Assembly: GCA_900754515.1 (NCBI GenBank)
Contig: CAAEDD010000146.1
Span: forward strand, 1-5,569
DNA from: an uncultured Oscillospiraceae bacterium
Lineage (GTDB): Bacteria > Bacillota > Clostridia > Oscillospirales > Oscillospiraceae
Direction: 5' to 3'
DNA: 5,569 bases
Shown: positions 1 through 5,231 of the stretch, piece by piece
Position numbering within the stretch: position 1 is the stretch's first letter
Layout of the letters: each line of letters opens with the position of its first letter
Made by a program: the position numbers and the translations under genes
The notes under the pieces: generated by a model
What the model was told of the DNA's origin: nothing
Seen by the model: the letters and a program-made list of their open reading frames with translations, nothing else
The model's database searches: none

Positions 1-38
1 GGCATAAAAGTCAGCCTATGGAATATAAAGCCAGAATT

Positions 39-71
39 AAGGCCGAGGCACATTTGATGCTTCGGCCTTTT
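39..71 (+). terminator. Hairpin, probable intrinsic terminator for a gene to the left
   Basis: A 12-pair stem (39-50 with 58-69, one G-T wobble) closes a 7-base loop. On the plus strand it is followed by TTTT and a T-rich stretch; on the minus strand the tail is TTAATTCTGG, a poorer U-tract. It therefore fits best as the end of a rightward transcript entering from outside the window, and could act as a backup for the leftward operon. No coding frame in 1-38 can be supported, so the gene it serves is unseen. Confidence 0.6.
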
Positions 72-84
72 AATGTGTTTCTCT

Positions 85-122
85 GCAAAAAATGAGCCAT
101 GTTCTATTGAACATGGCTCATT
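85..122 (-). terminator. Rho-independent terminator of the transporter operon
   Basis: A perfect 14-pair stem (AATGAGCCATGTTC at 91-104 pairing with 109-122) with a TATT loop is followed, reading the minus strand, by six T residues (92-87). It lies about 55 bases past the stop codon of the last permease gene. The long perfect stem, short loop and T-run are the classic intrinsic terminator pattern, so leftward transcription should end here. Confidence 0.88.
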
Positions 123-177
123 AAATTTAAGGGTAAGGTATCTGATGTCCCGCGAAGTAAGGGGTACAGATCGGATT

Positions 178-1041
178 TTACTTCATGGCAGCCTTTGAAT
201 AGCCGGTCATCATATACTTCTGGAATATAATGAACATTATTACCAGAGGAATAATTGCCAGCACAGCACCAGCCATTATCTGGTGGTAGTTGGCTACAGC
301 CTGCCCGGCAAAGGTATTTTTCAGCTGAGCAAGACCGACGGTAAGTACCCGGCGGACCTCATTTCTGGCGATTATTTTTGGCCAGAAGTAAGCGTTCCAA
401 CCGTTGGAAAAGGTAACCAGGGTGACGGTAAATATTGAGGCCTTACTCATGGGTACCAGCACGTGCCTGATTATACCAAAGCGGCCAAGACCGTCAATTC
501 TGCCTGCATCTATATAGCTCTGATCGATGGCCAGGAAGGTATTCCTCAGCATAAAGATGTAGTAGGCAGAAACAGCCTCCGGGAGAATAAGTCCCAGAAA
601 AGTATCGGTCAGGTTCCAGTTAGCGCACATGATGTATATAGGTATAAAGGTAACCTGAAGAGGTATCATCAGTGCACCCAGTACCACGTAAAACAGAATT
701 TCACGACCCTTAAACTGACCACAGGCAAAACCGTATGCAGCCAGGGTACCGGTTCCGACCTGAAGTATCATGATACCCATGGTCATCACTATGGTATTCC
801 AATAATACTTAAGGAAGTTGGCCTTTGTAAGCACATACAGATAGTTTTCAAAATGCAGGCCGTGGGGATACAGTGTAGGGATAATAAGCTGAGCTTCCTC
901 AGCGGATTTGAGGGAAGTAGCAATCATCCAATACAGGGGGAACAACATCAGCAGCGTGATAAGCACGGCCACCACTGTCTGAACATGATACCCAAAGCCC
1001 TTCTTTTTGACATGAATCCGGGGTGCGGTAGAATTACTCAT
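178..1041 (-). CDS. Carbohydrate-type ABC transporter permease, UgpE/MalG-like
   Basis: This is the second inner-membrane permease of a CUT1-family ABC importer and should pair with the upstream permease to form the translocation channel for the ligand delivered by the binding lipoprotein. The 287 residues match the family length. About six hydrophobic segments are visible, near residues 21-41, 81-105, 114-137, 148-168, 203-224 and 256-275. The EAA loop that docks on the ATPase lies at about 178-199, but the usual E-A-A triad reads D-A-G (residues 178-180), followed by the conserved D-G (183-184) and V-P (196-197). The ATG at 1041 has a strong AAGGAGG site 8 bases upstream, and only 18 bases separate it from the previous stop, so the two permeases are co-transcribed. 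The family is clear; the substrate cannot be told from a permease alone. The ugpE-like label rests on gene order and general similarity. Confidence 0.93.
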   Translation of the reverse strand: MSNSTAPRIHVKKKGFGYHVQTVVAVLITLLMLFPLYWMIATSLKSAEEAQLIIPTLYPHGLHFENYLYVLTKANFLKYYWNTIVMTMGIMILQVGTGTLAAYGFACGQFKGREILFYVVLGALMIPLQVTFIPIYIMCANWNLTDTFLGLILPEAVSAYYIFMLRNTFLAIDQSYIDAGRIDGLGRFGIIRHVLVPMSKASIFTVTLVTFSNGWNAYFWPKIIARNEVRRVLTVGLAQLKNTFAGQAVANYHQIMAGAVLAIIPLVIMFIIFQKYMMTGYSKAAMK

Positions 1042-1059
1042 TATCTCAGCCTCCTTCCA

Positions 1060-2010
1060 TCAAGAATCGTAGGTTACGACATTGTTGGAATACTTCATTG
1101 TTGCCACCGTAACTATAAGCAGAATGGCGAAGAACATTACTGCGGAGGTTGCGGCTCTGTCCATACGGAAGTCCACCATGGCATACTGATAGATCTGATA
1201 TACAAAGACCTCAGTGGCTCTGTTGGGGCCGCCGGATGTCATAATATCGATGGACTGGAACACCTTCATAGAGGAGAGGAAGGTCGTAACCAGAAGGAAC
1301 AGGGTGGTTGGGGAGAGAAGGGGCAGAGTGATCTTAAAGAACTGTACGGTTTTACTGGCGCCGTCAAGAGAGGCTGCCTCATAATACTGGCTGGAAATAC
1401 CCATCATGGCCGACAGATAAATCATCATGCCATATCCTACCACACGCCAGCCTGTACAGAACAGTACTGAGATAAGCGCCGTGGATTTATTGTCCAGCCA
1501 ATTGATCTTTTCAATTCCAATCAGACTCAACAAATAGTTGAGTATACCATAGTCGGTATTTAAAATAACGAGGAAGACCATGGCCGCCGAGGACATGGCC
1601 ACATACTTGGGGACAAAGACGATAGCGCGCATGGCACTGAAGCCGGAGGTGAGACGTTTGAAAATCAGGGCAAAGATTATGCCGCCTACCATGGTGATGA
1701 AAATCTCACCCACGGAATAGAGAAAAGTGACCTTCAGTGAATTCCAGAGATATTTGGCCCCCGTACCGGCAAAGAGCCATTTCCAGTTTTTAAGTCCGAC
1801 AAGCTCCCAGGTGGGGTTAAGCAGGTTCCAGTCAGTAAAACTGATTTGTACCAGCTTTGCCACTGGGTAATAGGTAAATACAGCAAGAAGGGCGATAGCC
1901 GGCAGGACAAATAAGAAATCAATAAATTTTGATTTTGTCCTGGCCGTCATCAGGCCTTTTTTTTCGGACAGTGTTTTTGTGTTCAAATCTTTTTTCGCCA
2001 TGATCAGCAT
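1060..2010 (-). CDS. Sugar-type ABC transporter permease, UgpA/MalF-like
   Basis: This is the first permease subunit of the CUT1-type importer, a membrane protein of 316 residues. A charged cytosolic N-terminus (about 1-28) is followed by hydrophobic segments near 29-50, 92-117, 126-150, 177-200, 236-256 and 287-305. The ATPase-docking loop is canonical: E-A-A at 211-213, D-G at 216-217 and L-P at 229-230. The S-G-G-P motif at 259-262 is typical of this subunit. Two starts are possible. ATG at 2010 has AGGAG 10 bases upstream; ATG at 2001 (three residues shorter) has AAAGGA 8 bases upstream. I keep the longer form because its ribosome site is stronger, but either may be used. The gene follows the binding protein after a hairpin-bearing gap of 117 bases. 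No promoter of its own is evident, so it probably depends on read-through from the binding-protein gene. Confidence 0.93.
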   Translation of the reverse strand: MLIMAKKDLNTKTLSEKKGLMTARTKSKFIDFLFVLPAIALLAVFTYYPVAKLVQISFTDWNLLNPTWELVGLKNWKWLFAGTGAKYLWNSLKVTFLYSVGEIFITMVGGIIFALIFKRLTSGFSAMRAIVFVPKYVAMSSAAMVFLVILNTDYGILNYLLSLIGIEKINWLDNKSTALISVLFCTGWRVVGYGMMIYLSAMMGISSQYYEAASLDGASKTVQFFKITLPLLSPTTLFLLVTTFLSSMKVFQSIDIMTSGGPNRATEVFVYQIYQYAMVDFRMDRAATSAVMFFAILLIVTVATMKYSNNVVTYDS

Positions 2011-2059
2011 CCTTTCGTTTCTCCTGTAAATAGCTAACTCCCAATCAAATATTTTAAAG

Positions 2060-2096
2060 ACCTCACACTCTGCCCGAAAGAAGCAGAGTGTGAGGT
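2060..2096 (-). terminator. Intercistronic stem-loop, probable partial terminator or mRNA stabiliser
   Basis: A perfect 14-pair stem (2060-2073 with 2083-2096, arms ACCTCACACTCTGC and its complement) closes a 9-base loop, 31 bases after the stop codon of the binding-protein gene. On the minus strand the sequence after the stem is CTTTAAAATATTTG, a broken U-tract, so termination is probably incomplete. Such a structure between a binding-protein gene and its permeases, as in malE-malF, is known to keep binding-protein mRNA in excess. That role is inferred here. Confidence 0.72.
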
Positions 2097-2127
2097 AATA
2101 TGTCAGGTGAGTTTATATAGGCAAAAC

Positions 2128-3462
2128 TCAGGCATCGGCAAGAATTTCGTTGATCTCCTCAGTCATGTCCGCAGAAGCAGTGGCGATGTCCTCACCCTCC
2201 ACAAGCATGCTGGCCATGTAGTTCTTCCAGGTGGTAGCCAGCTGGCTCCAGGCTGCATTCTGAATACGGGGATTGATCAGGTTCAGGTTGTCAAAGATAC
2301 ACTGGAATGCGGGCTTGGCCTCCAGGAAGGCAACGCCCTCATCGGTAGTAAGCACGGAGTTACGGGTGGGCAGATAACCGGTGCCCTCGGCCCACTTCAT
2401 GTTGACATCTTTGCCGCAGAGGTACTGGAGGAAGACCCAGGCAGCGTTCTTGGTAGCCTGGTCATTGCCGGAGGGGATGCCCAGGACGCAGCCGCCGACC
2501 TCAGAGTACTTGTCGCCGGTGCTTCCTTCGGGATACCATGCCATGCCGACTTCAAAGCCGTTGGCCTGATCCACATGGGTATTGTAGAGGGAAGAAGTGT
2601 GCATTATTGCAAAGAGGTTCCCGTCGTAGAACTGCTGGCGCATATTGGAAGAGGCGTCGCTGGCGGCGGAAGTAAAGTAGGCATAGCCGTTGTCTATCCA
2701 GCCTTTGAGCATGCTGGTAACACCCATGGCGGCCTCGCTGTCCAGATCGCAGGTGTTGTCTTCAGTAATAATTTCAACGCCTTCATTCAGGTAGAGGGTC
2801 TCAAAATACCACTGGTCCCAGCCGGGAATGGCCAGTCCCATACCGGTAGCCTCGGCGCCGGCCTTTATGAACTCCTCAAACTCTTCCATGGTGGTGGGAG
2901 CGGTGAGGCCCAGTTCATCGGCTACGGTCTTGTTGTAGTATATGACCTGAGTGGAGTGCAGGAAGGGGAGTGCTACCTGCTTGCCCTCATACTGAGCGCT
3001 GAGCAGAAGACCGGTAGAGAAGTCTTCAACATCATAGTCGGTGGCTTCTATGTAGGGATCCAGATTCTCGTACAGGCCGGAGGCACCGTACTGAGCCACA
3101 TAGTCGGTGTTGGCGACGACCAGGGCGGGCAGACCGGCCTTGGCGGCGACGGCAGAGACAAGGGCTTCATTCAAATCGGAATAGGAGCCGATGTATTCAG
3201 CATTGACGGTAATGAGATCCTGGGAAGCATTAAAATCATCCACGATCTCGGTTACCAGCTCGGAGTACTGATCTTCAAGGGCGTGCCACCAAGTGATGGT
3301 AATGGGCTCAGTCACCTCGTAAAAGCTGGCGTCCTGAACAGGCGCTGCTTCTTCAGCAGGGGCCTGGGTTGCGGCAGCGCCGGTGGAGCCGGTTGAGCCG
3401 CTGCAAGCACAGAGGGAAAACACCATACAAAGTACAAGGGCCATTGCAAGCAGTTTTTTCAT
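2128..3462 (-). CDS. Extracellular solute-binding lipoprotein of an ABC importer, UgpB-like
   Basis: This is the ligand-capturing subunit, anchored by lipid outside the membrane and feeding the two downstream permeases. The 444 residues fit family-1/8 solute-binding proteins. The signal peptide has basic K2-K3, a hydrophobic core and a lipobox L17-C18-A19-C20, with C20 the expected lipidated residue; an S/G/T/A-rich linker (21-46) follows. The mature part resembles E. coli UgpB, compared from memory: W-W-H at 58-60, G-S-Y at 92-94, P-F-x-x-S-T at 166-171, V-I-Y-Y-N-K at 173-178, G-W-D-Q-W at 214-218, G-G at 323-324 and T-G-Y-L-P at 361-365. The start is ATG 3462, with AGAAAGGA about 10 bases upstream. 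A TTG at 3483 would extend the frame by seven residues, but it would lie across this ribosome site. Glycerol phosphates or glycerophosphodiesters are plausible ligands given the neighbouring phosphodiesterase, but two pocket positions differ, so a sugar ligand remains possible. Confidence 0.9.
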   Translation of the reverse strand: MKKLLAMALVLCMVFSLCACSGSTGSTGAAATQAPAEEAAPVQDASFYEVTEPITITWWHALEDQYSELVTEIVDDFNASQDLITVNAEYIGSYSDLNEALVSAVAAKAGLPALVVANTDYVAQYGASGLYENLDPYIEATDYDVEDFSTGLLLSAQYEGKQVALPFLHSTQVIYYNKTVADELGLTAPTTMEEFEEFIKAGAEATGMGLAIPGWDQWYFETLYLNEGVEIITEDNTCDLDSEAAMGVTSMLKGWIDNGYAYFTSAASDASSNMRQQFYDGNLFAIMHTSSLYNTHVDQANGFEVGMAWYPEGSTGDKYSEVGGCVLGIPSGNDQATKNAAWVFLQYLCGKDVNMKWAEGTGYLPTRNSVLTTDEGVAFLEAKPAFQCIFDNLNLINPRIQNAAWSQLATTWKNYMASMLVEGEDIATASADMTEEINEILADA

Positions 3463-3486
3463 TTTTAGTTTTTCCTTTCTCAAATA

Positions 3487-3507
3487 TTTCTGCGCCTATC
3501 GCAGAAA
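3487..3507 (-). promoter_or_regulatory. Inverted repeat in the leader of the binding-protein gene, possible operator
   Basis: TTTCTGCG and CGCAGAAA form perfect 8-base arms around a 5-base centre. The repeat lies about 9 to 29 bases after the predicted start site (about 3516) and 25 bases before the ATG. It could be a repressor site just downstream of the promoter (LacI- or GntR-type regulators use such palindromes) or an RNA hairpin protecting the mRNA 5' end. The repeat is seen directly; its role is inferred. Confidence 0.5.
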
Positions 3508-3522
3508 ACTTTTTACCATAGA

Positions 3523-3551
3523 AGTATAACATCTGGAAAATTCCATTTCAA
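3523..3551 (-). promoter_or_regulatory. Sigma-A-type promoter of the transporter operon
   Basis: Reading the minus strand, a TTGAAA -35 box (3551-3546), a 17-base spacer and a TATACT -10 box (3528-3523) preceded by the extended -10 TGT are all present. Each is within one base of consensus and the spacing is ideal. Transcription should start near 3516, giving a leader of about 54 bases before the ATG at 3462. The spacer holds the palindrome TGGAAAATTCCA (3534-3545), which might bind a regulator. Confidence 0.85.
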
Positions 3552-3690
3552 GTTTCTGAGGAATGGTATCTTATACAAGAATATTTTGCTTTTTTTGTTA
3601 ATTATCACAAATGCTGCATTGATAATTCTTTCTCAATTTATCTGTATTGTCGAAAAAAACGGGAATTTAACTTCCAAAAAAATTCATATA

Positions 3691-3771
3691 CCGGTAATTA
3701 TTGGGCTGTAAGTATTGAATATAAGACGGCAAAATGCTATACTTAAACAAACTCAGTGCCGGTATTTATTG
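3691..3771 (+). repeat. 13-base direct repeat flanking the phosphodiesterase promoter
   Basis: CCGGTAATTATTG (3691-3703) and CCGGTATTTATTG (3759-3771) differ at one base, and their starts are 68 bases apart. One copy lies just upstream of the -35 box and the other in the first 25 transcribed bases. This placement would suit paired operator sites for a regulator that loops DNA, but no regulator is encoded in the window and chance similarity in AT-rich DNA cannot be excluded. Confidence 0.45.
3715..3743 (+). promoter_or_regulatory. Sigma-A-type promoter of the phosphodiesterase operon
   Basis: A TTGAAT -35 box (3715-3720), a 17-base spacer and a TATACT -10 box (3738-3743) with an extended TGC just before it form a strong promoter. 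Transcription should start near 3750, leaving a leader of about 54 bases. Its layout nearly copies that of the opposing promoter. It lies between two copies of a 13-base direct repeat. Confidence 0.85.
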
Positions 3772-3803
3772 CAAAAAAAGTAAGAAAGAGGAGTAATATT
3801 AAA

Positions 3804-4529
3804 ATGAATACCATCAAGCTTAAAAGCGGAAACGTAAAAATGATTGCCCATCGCGGCTTAAGCGGTCTTGAAAAGGAAAACACAAATGCAGCTTTTGTAG
3901 CTGCGGGAAACCGGGCAAAGTACTTTGGAATAGAGACCGACGTACATGTAACTGCCGACAAGAAAATAATCGTCATCCATGATGACAACACCAGCCGTGT
4001 TTCTACGGACGATTTGAATGTTGAGAGCAGCAGCTATGAAACACTCCGCAAGATCCGGCTGCTTGATATCGACGGTCAGCGTGGCCGCAGCGATCTGTTG
4101 CTGCCCAGCCTGGAGGAGTATGTGGGTATCTGCAAAAAGTATGAAAAGTACTGTATTCTGGAGCTGAAAAACCCCATGGCCCCCGATGATGTTTACGGCA
4201 TTGTCGAAGCCATAAAGGCAATGGACTATTTGGATCATGTAGTCTTTATATCTTTTGCCCTGTCAAACCTGGTTGCCCTGCGGGAAAAATACCCTCAGCA
4301 GAGCGCCATGTATCTTATAGGTAAAGAGTGGAAGGACGAGGTCTACGGGGACTTGGAAAAGTACAACCTTGACCTGGATATTGACCACCGCATTCTTACA
4401 AAAGAAATCGTGGATCGTGTACATGCCATGGGGCATACCGTAAATGTGTGGACCGTCAACGATGAGGAGAGAGGGCTCCAGATGGTAGAAATGGGTGTGG
4501 ATTACATCACCACAAACATTCTTGAGTAA
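3804..4529 (+). CDS. Glycerophosphodiester phosphodiesterase, cytosolic UgpQ-like
   Basis: The enzyme hydrolyses glycerophosphodiesters (deacylated phospholipids such as glycerophosphocholine) to glycerol-3-phosphate and an alcohol. The 241 residues form a single GDPD TIM-barrel domain, close to the usual size of UgpQ (about 247). The family residues are all visible: catalytic H16 in the H-R-G motif with R17, metal ligands E44 and D46 in I-E-T-D, second catalytic H59 in I-H-D-D, E120 and K122 in L-E-L-K, W216 in V-N-V-W-T-V-N-D, and the closing G-V-D-Y-I-T-T-N at 231-238. There is no signal peptide or membrane segment, so it should act in the cytosol on imported substrate. The start is ATG 3804, with AGAGGAG (3787-3793) 10 bases upstream. 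A GTG at 3756 in frame would add 16 residues but has no ribosome site and falls only about 6 bases from the predicted transcript start. It leads an operon with the YesL-type gene. Confidence 0.95.
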   Translation: MNTIKLKSGNVKMIAHRGLSGLEKENTNAAFVAAGNRAKYFGIETDVHVTADKKIIVIHDDNTSRVSTDDLNVESSSYETLRKIRLLDIDGQRGRSDLLLPSLEEYVGICKKYEKYCILELKNPMAPDDVYGIVEAIKAMDYLDHVVFISFALSNLVALREKYPQQSAMYLIGKEWKDEVYGDLEKYNLDLDIDHRILTKEIVDRVHAMGHTVNVWTVNDEERGLQMVEMGVDYITTNILE

Positions 4530-4541
4530 TGAGCAACGGCT

Positions 4542-5219
4542 ATGTCTGGTCTGTTTAATCCCGAAAACAAGTTTTGGAATTTTGTAGCGAAGCTTACCGA
4601 TGTCTGCCTTATGAGCTTCCTGTGGCTGATAGCTTCATTGCCGCTGGTCACTGTGGGGGCGGCCACGACGGCTTTCTATGATTTCACTCTCCGACAGGTA
4701 GTAGACCAGGAGGGCGGAATTTGGAGCAGCTTCTGGAATTCCTTCAAAAAGAACTTTAAGAAAGCGACGCTGCTGTGGCTGCTGCATGTATTTGGCCTGG
4801 CTTTTCTATCCCTGGACCTCTATGCAAGCTGGAAAATGTATTTGTCGGCAGGCCTCCCGGCGCTTTTCCTGCTGAGCCTATGCGGCTGTGTCAGTCTGAT
4901 TTTCCTCTTTTGTACCTATTATATATATCCGCTTCTGGCCCGCTTTGACTTCCCGCTGAAAAAACTCTTAAAGGACAGCTTTATCATGGCAATGGCAAAC
5001 CTCCATGTGAGCATCACCCTTTTGATAATCAGCCTGGCGGCGGCAGCGGCAATATATTATATTAGTGGGCTTTTCTTCTTCTGGATAGGCCTGGCCATCT
5101 TTGCTTCATCCTACTTTGTCATTGGAGTGTTCGGCAGATATACCGGGGAAACTCCCGACAAGGAAGCTCTCCTGGCCGAAAAGAGAGCAGCTAAAAAACG
5201 TGACAAATACTTCTTTTGA
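4542..5219 (+). CDS. YesL/DUF624 family integral membrane protein
   Basis: This 225-residue membrane protein belongs to the YesL (DUF624) family, whose biochemical role is not established and which often sits beside CUT1 sugar-type transporter genes in Firmicutes. Family features are the N-terminal block around F11-W12 to D20, the L-P-L-V-T-V-G-A-A segment at 33-41, and the F-W-x-S-F-K-K-N-F-K-K stretch at 64-74. Hydrophobic segments lie near 20-41, 77-94, 104-130, 155-175 and 177-197. The tail from about 203 is charged and rich in K, R and E, and is probably cytosolic. The gene starts 12 bases after the phosphodiesterase stop. The ATG at 4542 lacks a good AGGAGG site, so translation is probably coupled to the preceding gene. 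It may assist the neighbouring transporter, but that is inference from context alone. Confidence 0.88.
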   Translation: MSGLFNPENKFWNFVAKLTDVCLMSFLWLIASLPLVTVGAATTAFYDFTLRQVVDQEGGIWSSFWNSFKKNFKKATLLWLLHVFGLAFLSLDLYASWKMYLSAGLPALFLLSLCGCVSLIFLFCTYYIYPLLARFDFPLKKLLKDSFIMAMANLHVSITLLIISLAAAAAIYYISGLFFFWIGLAIFASSYFVIGVFGRYTGETPDKEALLAEKRAAKKRDKYFF

Positions 5220-5231
5220 CGGAGGGGCAAG

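Larger units (their letters stand above)
3463..3803. other. Divergent control region between the transporter and phosphodiesterase operons
   Basis: This AT-rich, non-coding stretch of 341 bases holds one strong promoter in each direction, with predicted start sites about 234 bases apart. It also holds inverted repeats at 3487-3507, 3534-3545 and 3600-3627, a direct repeat at 3691-3703 and 3759-3771, and A- and T-tracts (for example 3589-3597 and 3653-3659). No small gene or known RNA could be recognised in it. Confidence 0.7.

Noticed and set aside
130..176. Weak imperfect inverted repeat just after the last permease stop
   Set aside because: Matches are short and interrupted, and the perfect terminator next to it already explains transcript ending.
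463..1470. Long plus-strand open frame of 335 codons opposite the two permease genes
   Set aside because: It is antisense across two well-supported permease genes and their junction. The predicted protein is rich in H, G and C with no domain or hydrophobic pattern, and there is no ribosome site.
2107..3396. Long plus-strand open frame of 429 codons opposite the binding-protein gene
   Set aside because: It mirrors the codon pattern of the binding-protein gene, shows low-complexity G/V-rich sequence with no recognisable motif, and begins within the intercistronic gap without a promoter.
3463..3483. TTG start adding seven residues to the binding protein
   Set aside because: The extension would encode the AGAAAGGA ribosome site itself; ATG 3462 gives a normal lipoprotein signal peptide.
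3756..3803. GTG start adding 16 residues to the phosphodiesterase
   Set aside because: No ribosome site precedes it and it lies about 6 bases after the predicted transcript start, while ATG 3804 has a strong AGAGGAG and begins just before the conserved H-R-G region.
3743..4238. Minus-strand open frames opposite the phosphodiesterase gene and its leader
   Set aside because: They overlap a gene with complete catalytic motifs, have no ribosome sites or plausible products, and run against the strong plus-strand promoter.
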